Assembly: GCF_000023105.1 (NCBI RefSeq)
Contig: NC_012669.1
Location: 3,473,025 to 3,537,024, forward strand
Direction of reading: 5' to 3'
Length of the DNA stretch: 64,000 nt
Source: Beutenbergia cavernae DSM 12333
GTDB lineage: Bacteria > Actinomycetota > Actinomycetes > Actinomycetales > Beutenbergiaceae
Part shown: positions 52,059-60,061 of the stretch, one piece after another
Layout: each line of letters opens with the position of its first letter
How positions within the stretch are numbered: position 1 is the first letter of the stretch
The notes under the pieces: generated by a model
What the model saw: the letters and a program-made list of their open reading frames with translations, nothing else
Databases searched by the model: none
Told to the model about the DNA's origin: nothing
Program-made: the position numbers and the translations under genes

Positions 52059-52074
52059 CACCGACCGGTCGGTG
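52059..52074. promoter_or_regulatory. 16-bp palindrome, possible TetR-type operator
   Basis: CACCGACCGGTCGGTG is a perfect palindrome 34 bp before the ABC exporter gene at 52108. Its ACCGACCGGTCGGT core is of a kind often bound by TetR-family repressors, but no TetR gene is adjacent. Confidence 0.45.
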
Positions 52075-52107
52075 CTTCGCGGCCACCCGGCGGCGAGGCT
52101 GGATCCC

Positions 52108-52992
52108 ATGACCGAGCAGGCCATCCGGGTGCGCCGCCTGACGAAGCGCTACGGCGGACGCCACGCCGTCGCCGGCATCGACCTCGACGTCGACGACGGC
52201 GAGATCGTCGCCGTCCTCGGACCGAACGGCGCCGGGAAGACCACCACCGTCGAGATCCTCGAGGGGTACCGGCGTCGGGACTCCGGCGACGTGCGCGTGC
52301 TCGGCGAGGACCCCGGGCGCGCGGGCCGGCGGTGGCGCGCCGGGATCGGCGTCGTGCTTCAGTCCACCCACGACATGGCCGAGATGACCGTCCGCGAGCA
52401 GGTGCGGCAGTTCGCGCGCTACTACCCCGACCCGAGGGACCCCGACGAGGTGATCGCCGCCGTCGGCCTCGCCGCAGATGCCGGCACCCGCAGCCGGCAC
52501 CTGTCCGGCGGGCGCCGGCGCCGCCTCGACGTCGCGCTCGGGATCGTGGGCCGGCCCCGCCTGCTCTTCCTCGACGAGCCCACCACCGGCTTCGACCCCG
52601 AGGCGCGGCGGGCGTTCTGGGCGCTCATCGGGGAGCTGCGCGCGGCGGGCACGACGATCCTGCTCACCACCCACTACCTCGAGGAGGCGGAGGCGCTCGC
52701 CGACCGCGCCGTCGTCGTCGCCCGCGGCCGCGTCGTCGCGACCGGTGCCCCGGCCCGGCTCGGCGACCGGGCGGCGCGCCGCGCCACGGTGCGGTGGACG
52801 GAGGGCGGCCGGCGCCACGAGGTCCTGACGGACACCCCCACGCGCGAGGTGTCCAGGCTGGCCGATCGGCTCGGCGCCGAGATCCCGGGCCTCGAGGTGG
52901 TCCGACCGACGCTCGAGGACGTGTACCTGGCGCTGGTCGGGCCACCCGCCTCGATCGACTCCGGCGCCGACGCGCGCGAGGCGGCGTCGTGA
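52108..52992 (+). CDS. ABC exporter ATP-binding protein (DrrA/CcmA-like)
   Basis: A 294-residue ATPase: Walker A GPNGAGKTTT, Q-loop VVLQSTHDMAEMTV, signature LSGGRRRRLDVALGI (Arg replaces the usual Gln after LSGG), Walker B LLFLDEPTTGFD, switch His in TTHYLEEAE. The C-terminal 70 residues form the accessory domain of drug/lipid exporters, ending RPTLEDVYLALVG. ATG at 52108 with a weak GAGG nine bases upstream. Its stop overlaps the permease GTG (GTGA, 52989-52992). It probably exports a hydrophobic compound; cargo unknown. Confidence 0.9.
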   Translation: MTEQAIRVRRLTKRYGGRHAVAGIDLDVDDGEIVAVLGPNGAGKTTTVEILEGYRRRDSGDVRVLGEDPGRAGRRWRAGIGVVLQSTHDMAEMTVREQVRQFARYYPDPRDPDEVIAAVGLAADAGTRSRHLSGGRRRRLDVALGIVGRPRLLFLDEPTTGFDPEARRAFWALIGELRAAGTTILLTTHYLEEAEALADRAVVVARGRVVATGAPARLGDRAARRATVRWTEGGRRHEVLTDTPTREVSRLADRLGAEIPGLEVVRPTLEDVYLALVGPPASIDSGADAREAAS

Positions 52993-53828
52993 CGACCCGG
53001 ACAGAGCGGCGCCCGGCCGCGCTCCCGACACCGCTCGCCGTCGGCGGCGCCCGCACCGCGTACGAGCTCCTCGCGTTCGTCCGGGAGCGCGACGCGATGA
53101 TCTTCATCTTCGGCTACCCGCTCCTCATGCTGCCGATCTTCGCGACGGTGTTCGCCGGGCAGGCCCAGGGCGGCCAGGGTGCGAGCATCCCGTTCGCGCA
53201 GTACTTCCTGCCCGGGATGGTCGCGACGGGCGTCATGCTCTCGAGCTTCCAGACGCTGGCGATAGGGATCGCCGCCGAGCGCGACGACGGCACGCTCAAG
53301 CGCCTGCGCGCCACGCCCGTGAGCGCCGTCGGCTACTTCCTCGGCAAGACCGGCCAGGTGCTCGTCGTCGGGGTGGTCCAGACGACGCTCCTGCTGATCC
53401 TCGCCGCCGTCGCCTTCGACGTCCCGCTGCCCGACTCCCTCGACCGCTGGGCGACGTTCGCCTGGGTCTTCGTTCTCGGCACGGCGACCGGCGCCGTCTG
53501 CGGCGTCGCGTTCTCGTCGGTGCCGCGCTCCGGGCGGTCCGCGAGCGCCGTCGTCACGTCGGTCGTCCTCGTGCTGCAGTTCATCTCCGGCGTCTTCTTC
53601 CCGTTCTTCGACCTCCCCGGGTGGATGCAGGCCGTCGCGTCCGTCTTCCCGCTGCGGTGGATCGCACAGGGCATGCGCGCCGCGCTGCTGCCCGAGCAGG
53701 CGGCGGCTCTCGAGGTCGGCGGCGAGTGGCAGCTCCCGGTGGTCGCGGCGGTCGTGCTCGCCTGGGGCGTCGTGGGGCTCGTGGCCGGTGCGCGCACGTT
53801 CCGGTGGCGCCGGCGCGACGACGGCTGA
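52989..53828 (+). CDS. ABC-2-type exporter permease
   Basis: A 279-residue membrane protein with six hydrophobic segments and the ABC-2 landmarks YFLPGMVATGVMLSSFQTLAIGIAAERDDGTLKRLRATPVSAVGYFLGK and FISGVFFPFFDLPGWMQAVASVFPLRWIAQGMRA. It pairs with the ATPase upstream, whose stop codon it overlaps; start codon GTG. The longer frame upstream overlaps the ATPase and is not real. Confidence 0.9.
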   Translation: MTTRTERRPAALPTPLAVGGARTAYELLAFVRERDAMIFIFGYPLLMLPIFATVFAGQAQGGQGASIPFAQYFLPGMVATGVMLSSFQTLAIGIAAERDDGTLKRLRATPVSAVGYFLGKTGQVLVVGVVQTTLLLILAAVAFDVPLPDSLDRWATFAWVFVLGTATGAVCGVAFSSVPRSGRSASAVVTSVVLVLQFISGVFFPFFDLPGWMQAVASVFPLRWIAQGMRAALLPEQAAALEVGGEWQLPVVAAVVLAWGVVGLVAGARTFRWRRRDDG

Positions 53829-53835
53829 CCAGCCC

Positions 53836-53841
53836 TAGACT
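53836..53841 (+). promoter_or_regulatory. -10 element for a leaderless adenosine deaminase mRNA
   Basis: TAGACT lies seven bases before the ATG at 53849, within the 20-nt gap after the permease stop codon. No good -35 and no Shine-Dalgarno sequence are present. Confidence 0.5.
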
Positions 53842-53848
53842 CGCCGGG

Positions 53849-54985
53849 ATGCGCGACCTGGCGACCCTCCCCAAGGCGCATCTCCACCTGCACTTCACCG
53901 GGTCGATGCGCGTCGCGACCCTGCGCGACCTCGCGCACGAGCAGGGGATCCGCCTCCCGGAGTCCCTCCTGGACCACGACCCGCTGCGCGTGCCGGCCGA
54001 CGAGCGCGGCTGGTTCCGGTTCCAGCGCAGCTACGACGCCGCGCGCGCCGTCGTCCGATCGGAGGCGGCCATGCGCAGGGTGCTCCGGGAGGCGGTCGAG
54101 GACGACGGCGCCGAGGGCTCCCGGCGTCTCGAGATCCAGATCGACCCGACGTCGTACGCCCCGTTCGTCGGTGGCCTCACCCCGGCCCTGGAGATCGTGC
54201 TCGACGAGGCGCGGGCGGCGAGCGCGGCGACCGGCGTGAGCGTCGGCGTCGTCGTCGCGTGCTCACGCATGCGGCACCCGCTCGAGGCGCGCACGCTCGC
54301 CCGGCTCGCGGCGCGGTACGCGGGCGACGCGCCCGGCGAGGTGGTGGGGTTCGGGCTGAGCAACGACGAGCGGCGCGGGCGGACGAGCGAGTTCGCCCCG
54401 GCGTTCGGGATCGCTGCGCGCGCGGGCCTCGCGTCGGTGCCGCACGGCGGCGAGCTGCTCGGGGCCGACCACGTGCGCGTCGTGCTCGCGGAGCTGGCAC
54501 CGCGTCGCCTGGGGCACGGCGTCCGCGCGAGCGAGGACCCGCGGCTCCTCGAGGCGATCGCGTCGGCGGGGGTCGCGTGCGAGGTGTGCCCAGCATCCAA
54601 CGTCTCTCTGGGCGTGTACGCCGACGTCGCGTCGGTGCCGCTGCGCACGCTCCTCGACGCCGGCGTGCGCGTGGCGCTCGGCGCCGACGACCCGCTGCTG
54701 TTCCTCTCGCGGCTCGTCGACCAGTACGAGGCCGCCCGCACGGAGCACGGGCTGGACGACGCCGCGCTCGCCGGCCTGGCGCGGTCGTCGATCGCCGCGA
54801 GCCTCGCCCCTCAGCCGGACCGGTCCCGGTGGTTGGCGGAGGTCGACGCCTGGCTCGCGACGCCCGCGCCGGACGGTCTCGATGCCTCGAGCTCGTACAT
54901 CCGCGGCGAGCTCGCACTCCCAGGAGTACGAGCTCGGCGGGAAGGTACGAGCTCGTCGTCGGGCGACCGGCAGCTCGGAGGCTGA
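53849..54985 (+). CDS. Adenosine deaminase-family aminohydrolase
   Basis: A 378-residue metal-dependent TIM-barrel deaminase of the ADA family (adenosine, adenine or a related purine to the 6-oxo product). LPKAHLHLHFTGS holds the zinc His pair, SVPHGGE the third His and catalytic Glu, RLGHGVRAS a catalytic His, CPASNVSLG the family motif, and LGADDPLLF the metal Asp. The usual HLDG reads HFTG. The last 25 residues are low-complexity and contain repeated DNA (54888-54955). ATG at 53849, probably leaderless. The next gene begins two bases after the stop codon. Confidence 0.9.
   Translation: MRDLATLPKAHLHLHFTGSMRVATLRDLAHEQGIRLPESLLDHDPLRVPADERGWFRFQRSYDAARAVVRSEAAMRRVLREAVEDDGAEGSRRLEIQIDPTSYAPFVGGLTPALEIVLDEARAASAATGVSVGVVVACSRMRHPLEARTLARLAARYAGDAPGEVVGFGLSNDERRGRTSEFAPAFGIAARAGLASVPHGGELLGADHVRVVLAELAPRRLGHGVRASEDPRLLEAIASAGVACEVCPASNVSLGVYADVASVPLRTLLDAGVRVALGADDPLLFLSRLVDQYEAARTEHGLDDAALAGLARSSIAASLAPQPDRSRWLAEVDAWLATPAPDGLDASSSYIRGELALPGVRARREGTSSSSGDRQLGG
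54888..54955 (+). repeat. Three copies of GTACGAGCTCG
   Basis: An 11-bp sequence occurs as CGAGCTCGTAC at 54888-54898 (inverted) and as GTACGAGCTCG at 54926-54936 and 54945-54955 (period 19). It lies in the last codons of the deaminase gene, 30-100 bp before the next start codon; possible operator or a slipped duplication. Confidence 0.5.
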
Positions 54986-54987
54986 TC

Positions 54988-55743
54988 GTGGAGCTCCGGC
55001 TGGGGGTGCGGGCGGCGGACTACGCGTACGTCGTCGCGCGTCAGCTGGAGAGCGCACGGCACGGGGGCGACGCCGTCCTTCGTCTCGCTCACGTCTCGGC
55101 ACCGTCCGGCGCTGCCGTGGTGCTGCTGCCGGGGGTGTACGAGACGTGGCACGTCATGGCGCCGCTCGCCTGGGCGCTGCACGACGCCGGGCACCCGGTG
55201 CACGTGGTGCCGTCGCTCGGGCGGTCCGGGGCTCCGATCGAGGCGCTCGCGCCGCTGGCGGCTGCGGCGCTCGCCCGCGCCGACCTCCGCGACGTCGTCC
55301 TGGTGGCGCACAGCAAGGGCGGGTTGGTGGGAAAGTCCCTCATGGTCGCCGAGGCCGCGGGGGCAGCGGCCGACCGCGGGCAGGAGGCCGCGGCGGCAGC
55401 CCAGGTGGCACGGCCGGCGTCCGACGTCCCCGTCCCGCGGATCCGGGGTCTGGTGACGGTGGCGACGCCGTGGGCGGGTTCGCGGTACGCCCCGTGGATC
55501 CCGATGCGGGCGGTACGAGCCCTGGGTCCGCGCGCAGCCGCCCTGGTCGCGCTCGGCGCGGAGGTGCACGTCGACTCGCGCATCGTCGCCGTCCGGCCCT
55601 CGTGGGACCCGCACATCCCGGATCCGCACCCGCCCGCGGCGGCGCGGGACGTCGTCGTCGACGCGACCGGCCACTTCCGCATCCTCGCTGACCCGGACGT
55701 CCACGCGGCGGTGCTCGACGGCGTCGCGAGCCTCAGTCGCTGA
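54988..55743 (+). CDS. Alpha/beta hydrolase (lipase-like)
   Basis: A 251-residue alpha/beta hydrolase: VVLLPGVYETWHVMAPLAWALHDAGHPVHVVPSLG (oxyanion strand), LVAHSKGGLVGK with nucleophile Ser109, GLVTVATPWAGSRYAPW as in esterases/lipases, and a C-terminal DATGHFRILAD with the likely catalytic His. No signal peptide is evident. GTG at 54988 has GGAGG six bases upstream. It is in one operon with the deaminase and converges on the FtsX-type gene with only three bases between stop codons; I see no terminator there. Confidence 0.82.
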   Translation: MELRLGVRAADYAYVVARQLESARHGGDAVLRLAHVSAPSGAAVVLLPGVYETWHVMAPLAWALHDAGHPVHVVPSLGRSGAPIEALAPLAAAALARADLRDVVLVAHSKGGLVGKSLMVAEAAGAAADRGQEAAAAAQVARPASDVPVPRIRGLVTVATPWAGSRYAPWIPMRAVRALGPRAAALVALGAEVHVDSRIVAVRPSWDPHIPDPHPPAAARDVVVDATGHFRILADPDVHAAVLDGVASLSR

Positions 55744-55746
55744 GCC

Positions 55747-58479
55747 CTACTGGGCGAGGCGCCGCACGAGCGGCAGCCGTGACCGCGTCGTGAGCCACGC
55801 ACCGGCGACGGCCAGTGCCGGGATCCCGAGCGCGATCGCCGCGAGCGCGGGCCACGGCCAGACGAGCAGCCAGGCGCCGCGGTCGTCATAGAGGTTCTCG
55901 ACGTTGCTCGCCTGCCACGTCACGAGGACCCAGCCCAGCAGCACCCCGGTGAGCACGCCGAGCGCGACGCCGAGGACGGCGATGATCCCCGCCTGGGCGC
56001 CGGCCACGCGACGGCGGGTGCGCGGCGAGGCACCGACGGCGGCGAGCGTGGCGAGGTCCGGGCGGGACTCCGCGGCGGCCAGACCGACGCTCATCCACGT
56101 CGCGCCGAGCCCGATGATCGCCGCGACGCCGACCACGGCCAGCAGGATCAAGCCGACCTGCGAGCTGTACGCCTCCTGCACGTCGAGGGTGGCGACGCCG
56201 ATCTCCCCCAGGTCGGCGTTGGCCGCGTCGACCTGCGCCTGCGTCGGCGGCGCGACGGGCTGCGCGATCGCTCCGGACAGCACCGCCACGATGTCGTCAC
56301 GGGCCTCCACGGCGCTGGTCGGCAGCACGAGCGCGTACCGGTGCCAGTCGACGACGTGCGCCGGGATCTCCAGCTCGATGTCCCGGCTGACTCCGGTGGC
56401 GTAGTCGTACGTCGAGACGGTGAGGTGCGCCGACCCGTCCTCCCAGACGTAGCGCTCGTCGGGCACGAGCACCTCGCCGCGCGCCAGCGCCGCAGCGGCG
56501 TCGTCGGAACCCGGCAGGCCCCACAGCGCGGCCGCCGACCCGTCGTCGACCACGGTGCCCGATCCCCCGGCGCTGGTCCAGGTGCCCCCGCTGGACCAGC
56601 CGGGATGATCGTCGCACCGCGGATCGTCGGCGTACTGCTCGCGCTCCGCCGAGGTCGGTGGGAGCGCGAAGTTGAAGAGCGGGCACACGTGCTCGGGCGC
56701 GATCTGGGGCGAGGCGAACACGTGACCCGGATACTCCGCGGCGGCGTCGTCCTCACGGGGCATCTCGAGCGTGTGGACGTTCGCCACGTCGGCGAGCGGG
56801 ACGTGCCGCCCGAGGACCGCGAGGTCGGCGGCCACGCGCTCGGACGTCAGCGGCGAGCCGTCCGGCGTCCCCGACGTCAGTGCGACGGTCCCGATCCCGA
56901 ACTGCGGTTCCCACGCGGCCTCCTCCCGGGCCCGGTCGGCGGAGAAGTACATCGCCCCCGCCGTCGCGCCGGCGATCGCCGCGAGCACGGCCGCCACCGC
57001 GGGCGCCGTACGGCCCCGCTGCCGCGCGGCGTCCCGAGCGGCGATCCGGCCGGCGAGGCCGAGTCGCCCGGCTGAGCGCCCGACGAGCGTCACGACGCCG
57101 CCGACCGCCATGACGAGCCCGATCTCGAGGACGACGACGCCGACGACGAGCGCGACCACCTGGGTGGTCACCGCGCCGACGACGGCGCCGACCAGGCCGA
57201 GGACGGCGATGCTGACACCGACCCACGGCACGGCTCGGCGCGGCCGGGCCTCGGCACGGCGCCCAGCGAGCGCAGCGGTGACGTCGGACCGCGCCGCGCC
57301 TCTCGCCGGCACCCACGATGCCGCCAGACCGAGCAGGGTGGCCAGGACCACCGCCGCCGCGGCCTCGGGCCAGGGCAGCACGAGGTTGGGCATCGACCCG
57401 CTCCCGGTCGCCACGGCGACGGCGTACAACGCGGCCCCGCCGAGCAGGCCCAGTGCCGATCCGACGATCCCGGCAGCGAGGCCGAGTACCAGTCCGGACG
57501 CGAGCACGACGCGCCGCATGTCCGTCGGCGCCCCGCCGCTGGCCGCGAGCAGCGCGAGCTGCCGCGTGCTGCGCCGGGCACCGACGGCGAACGCCGGCCC
57601 GATGAGGAGCACGACCTCCAGCAGCCCGATCGCCGCGATCGCCGCGACGATGCCCACCGTGCCGAGGTTGGCCGGGCTCCCGACGTCGAACGTCTCGTAG
57701 GCAGGGACGGCGCTGCGCGGTGGCGGGTGGAGGATCACGTCTCGGCTCATGACCTCCGCGCCGACCTCGTTGAGCGCGAGCACGTCGTCCCACGTGAGCG
57801 GCGCGTCGCCGAGGACGAGCCAGCGCGAGGGCGCGGCGCTCGGGAACGTCCCCTCCACCGTGAGCGCCTCGGCCATCGGGACGTTGCGCGTCCGCAGGAT
57901 CCCGACCACCCGCGCGTCGAGGCTCGTCTCGCCGGCAGTCAGCTCCACGGCGTCCCCGACACCCACGTCCAGCCGGTGCGCCAACCGCGGGTGCAGGGCG
58001 ACCTCACCGGGAGCGGTCGGCAGGGCGCCGTCGTCGACGACGTAGATCTCGGGCAGCGCCTCGGCGTCCAGCTGCTGGGTCCACTGCATGCCGGCGAGCC
58101 GATCCGCGGTGCCGACGCTGACCATCGTGCCCTGCTCCTCGACGAGCCGGAGGCCGTCCGGCAGGAGGTCCGCGAGCTGCTCCGACGTCAGGTCGGGAAC
58201 CTGCGTGCCGGTGCATCCGCCGCCGCCGCCGTCGGGCATCTGGAGGTACGGGACGCAGCCGCCGGACCGGATGCTCGCCTGGGCACCCGGACCGAGCTCG
58301 ATGCTGGCCCGCGCCTCGGGTCCTGGGGCGCCGGAGCGGATCACGGTGGCCAGGAACACGGCACCGAGGACGGGAAGCGCGATCATCGCCAGCACGAGCG
58401 CCGTGCGCCCCCGGTGGCGCGTCGCGTCCCGCCGGGCGATCCGCAGGGATGCGCCCCAGCGGGCGATCAGTCGTCCCAC
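55747..58479 (-). CDS. FtsX-family ABC transporter permease
   Basis: A 910-residue membrane protein. TM1 is in GRTALVLAMIALPVLGAVFLATV, followed by an extracytoplasmic domain. FtsX core 1 starts at VGIVAAIAAIGLLEVVLLIGPAFAVGARRSTRQLALLAASGG. A middle pair of helices precedes a second extracytoplasmic domain, and FtsX core 2 starts at VGLILLAVVGVAAIIGLGATWMSVGLAAAESRPDLATLAAVGAS. This two-core, roughly ten-TM form works with a MacB/LolD-type ATPase in export or cell-envelope stress responses. GTG at 58477-58479 with GAGGA six bases upstream, overlapping the ATPase gene by 13 bases. Cargo unknown. Confidence 0.88.
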   Translation of the reverse strand: MGRLIARWGASLRIARRDATRHRGRTALVLAMIALPVLGAVFLATVIRSGAPGPEARASIELGPGAQASIRSGGCVPYLQMPDGGGGGCTGTQVPDLTSEQLADLLPDGLRLVEEQGTMVSVGTADRLAGMQWTQQLDAEALPEIYVVDDGALPTAPGEVALHPRLAHRLDVGVGDAVELTAGETSLDARVVGILRTRNVPMAEALTVEGTFPSAAPSRWLVLGDAPLTWDDVLALNEVGAEVMSRDVILHPPPRSAVPAYETFDVGSPANLGTVGIVAAIAAIGLLEVVLLIGPAFAVGARRSTRQLALLAASGGAPTDMRRVVLASGLVLGLAAGIVGSALGLLGGAALYAVAVATGSGSMPNLVLPWPEAAAAVVLATLLGLAASWVPARGAARSDVTAALAGRRAEARPRRAVPWVGVSIAVLGLVGAVVGAVTTQVVALVVGVVVLEIGLVMAVGGVVTLVGRSAGRLGLAGRIAARDAARQRGRTAPAVAAVLAAIAGATAGAMYFSADRAREEAAWEPQFGIGTVALTSGTPDGSPLTSERVAADLAVLGRHVPLADVANVHTLEMPREDDAAAEYPGHVFASPQIAPEHVCPLFNFALPPTSAEREQYADDPRCDDHPGWSSGGTWTSAGGSGTVVDDGSAAALWGLPGSDDAAAALARGEVLVPDERYVWEDGSAHLTVSTYDYATGVSRDIELEIPAHVVDWHRYALVLPTSAVEARDDIVAVLSGAIAQPVAPPTQAQVDAANADLGEIGVATLDVQEAYSSQVGLILLAVVGVAAIIGLGATWMSVGLAAAESRPDLATLAAVGASPRTRRRVAGAQAGIIAVLGVALGVLTGVLLGWVLVTWQASNVENLYDDRGAWLLVWPWPALAAIALGIPALAVAGAWLTTRSRLPLVRRLAQ

Positions 58480-59276
58480 GTCGGGTCCTCGCCGGCCGCG
58501 CCGGCCGCGGCTCCCACGAGCAGGTCCTCCGCGTCGTCGTCGCGCGAGGCGTCGACGACGACGCCGTCCCGCAGGTACACCGTCCGGTCCGCCCAGGCCG
58601 CGAAGCGCGGCTCGTGCGTCACGAGCAGGCCCGCCGCGCCGGCGTCGACCCGTGCGCGCAACAACCGCATGACCGCTTCCCCGGTGTGCGAGTCGAGCGC
58701 GCCGGTCGGCTCGTCGGCGAGCACGAGCCGGCGCGGACCGACCAGCGCCCGCGCGATCGCGACCCGCTGCTGCTGCCCGCCGGACATCTCCTCGGGGAAG
58801 CGATCCGCGAGATCGGCGAGCCCGACGTCGTCGAGCGCCGCGAGCGCCTCCTTCCGCGCCGCCCGCGCACGCACGCCGTCGAGCTCGCGCGGCAGCGCCA
58901 CGTTCTCGGCTGCCGTGAGCGCGGGGATGAGGTTGAGGTCCTGGAAGACGTAGCCGACGCGACGACGGCGCAGCGCGGCCCGCTCGGTCGCGCTGACGTC
59001 CGAGAGCACGTCCCTGCCGAGCGTCACTCTGCCCGACGTCGGGGTGTCGAGGCCGCCCGCCAGGTTGAGCAGCGTGGACTTCCCCGACCCGGACGGCCCC
59101 ATCACGGCGACGAGCTCGCCCATCCGCACCCGCAGGTCGACGTCGTCGAGCGCGTGCACGGCCGTCGGCCCGGTGCCGTGGACGCGCGAGACACCCGCGA
59201 GCGCCAGGAGCACGGGACCGGTCGCGGCGCCGTCCGGCGAAGGCTCGCGCTCCGCGGCGCGCCGCCCGCGGGTCAC
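58467..59276 (-). CDS. ABC transporter ATP-binding protein (MacB/LolD-like)
   Basis: A 269-residue ATPase: Walker A GPSGSGKST, Q-loop YVFQDLNLIPALTAAEN, signature MSGGQQQRVAIARAL, Walker B LVLADEPTGALD, switch His in VTHEPRF. These are the LolD/MacB-type features, matching the FtsX permease downstream. GTG at 59274-59276 overlaps the PadR stop codon (GTGA). About 25 N-terminal residues are low-complexity. Confidence 0.92.
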   Translation of the reverse strand: MTRGRRAAEREPSPDGAATGPVLLALAGVSRVHGTGPTAVHALDDVDLRVRMGELVAVMGPSGSGKSTLLNLAGGLDTPTSGRVTLGRDVLSDVSATERAALRRRRVGYVFQDLNLIPALTAAENVALPRELDGVRARAARKEALAALDDVGLADLADRFPEEMSGGQQQRVAIARALVGPRRLVLADEPTGALDSHTGEAVMRLLRARVDAGAAGLLVTHEPRFAAWADRTVYLRDGVVVDASRDDDAEDLLVGAAAGAAGEDPTWDD

Positions 59277-59887
59277 CGGCGTGCCCGGTTCGTGACGGCG
59301 GTGGCGTCGTCGGTCGCGCTGTCCCCCTGCGACAGCGCGACCACGCCGTGCGCGGCACGGGTGACGACGACCTCGACGTGGTCGAGCCATCGCACCTCTG
59401 CCTCGGCGGCGAAGGTGAGGTGGTCGAGCACGAGCGACCAGGCCAGCGTGTCGCGGTCCGCCTGCTCCGGCGCCGGCCCCCCGGCCTTGAGGCGCGTGAA
59501 GTCACGGAGCGCGCGCATGGACTCCGCCCGCTGGGCCTGCACGACGGCGCCGACGTCGACCCCGGGCGCGGACACCGCCAGCGCGAGCTTGATGACGAGC
59601 TCGTCCCTGCCCGGTGCCGACCGGTCGACCGGGGCGGCCCACCACGCCTCGGCCGCGACATAGCCCGCCTCGGTCAGCCGGAAGAACTCGACGTCGCTGG
59701 CGACCTCGTAGTCCTCCGGCAGGGGTTCGACGAGCTCGTCGCGGACGAGCCGCTGCACGGTGGCGTACACCTGACCGATGTTGACCGGCCAGGTTCCGCC
59801 GGTGCGCGCGTCGAACTCCTTGCGAAGCTCGTACACGCCCATCGGACGCTCGCTCAGCAGCGCGATCAGCCCGTTCCGCACGCTCAT
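59273..59887 (-). CDS. PadR-family transcriptional regulator
   Basis: A 204-residue repressor: the winged helix MSVRNGLIALLSERPMGVYELRKEFDARTGGTWPVNIGQVYATVQRLVRDELVEPLPEDYEVASDVEFFRLTEAGYVAAEAWW, then a C-terminal helical dimerisation region like PadR group 1 (Vir_act_alpha_C type). ATG at 59885-59887 has GGAGGG six bases upstream. As first gene of the PadR-ATPase-FtsX operon it most likely represses its own promoter until an exporter substrate binds. Confidence 0.92.
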   Translation of the reverse strand: MSVRNGLIALLSERPMGVYELRKEFDARTGGTWPVNIGQVYATVQRLVRDELVEPLPEDYEVASDVEFFRLTEAGYVAAEAWWAAPVDRSAPGRDELVIKLALAVSAPGVDVGAVVQAQRAESMRALRDFTRLKAGGPAPEQADRDTLAWSLVLDHLTFAAEAEVRWLDHVEVVVTRAAHGVVALSQGDSATDDATAVTNRARR

Positions 59888-59917
59888 GGCGCTCCCTCCG
59901 CCGGCCGTCATGACCGG

Positions 59918-59969
59918 TAGTTGCCCGGTAACCCGGGCTCATAGTTGCCGAGAAACCTGCACGCGTCAA
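59918..59969 (-). promoter_or_regulatory. Promoter and candidate operator of the PadR operon
   Basis: Minus strand: TTGACG (59964-59969), 17 nt, AACTAT (59941-59946). Overlapping and following the -10 are a direct repeat GGCAACTA (59942-59949 and 59918-59925, period 24) and a dyad GCCCGG-N4-CCGGGC (59923-59938). Confidence 0.5.
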
Positions 59970-60061
59970 ACAGTGCGTGGCCGCGCGTCGCCGCGCCGCG
60001 ACGGCCGGCACAGGACAGGGCGACGGCGTCCGGGCAGGTCGATCCGGCGGCGCGGCCTGGG

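Noticed and set aside
55743-55747. Terminator between the convergent hydrolase and FtsX genes
   Set aside because: Only three bases separate the stop codons and no stem-loop is evident nearby.
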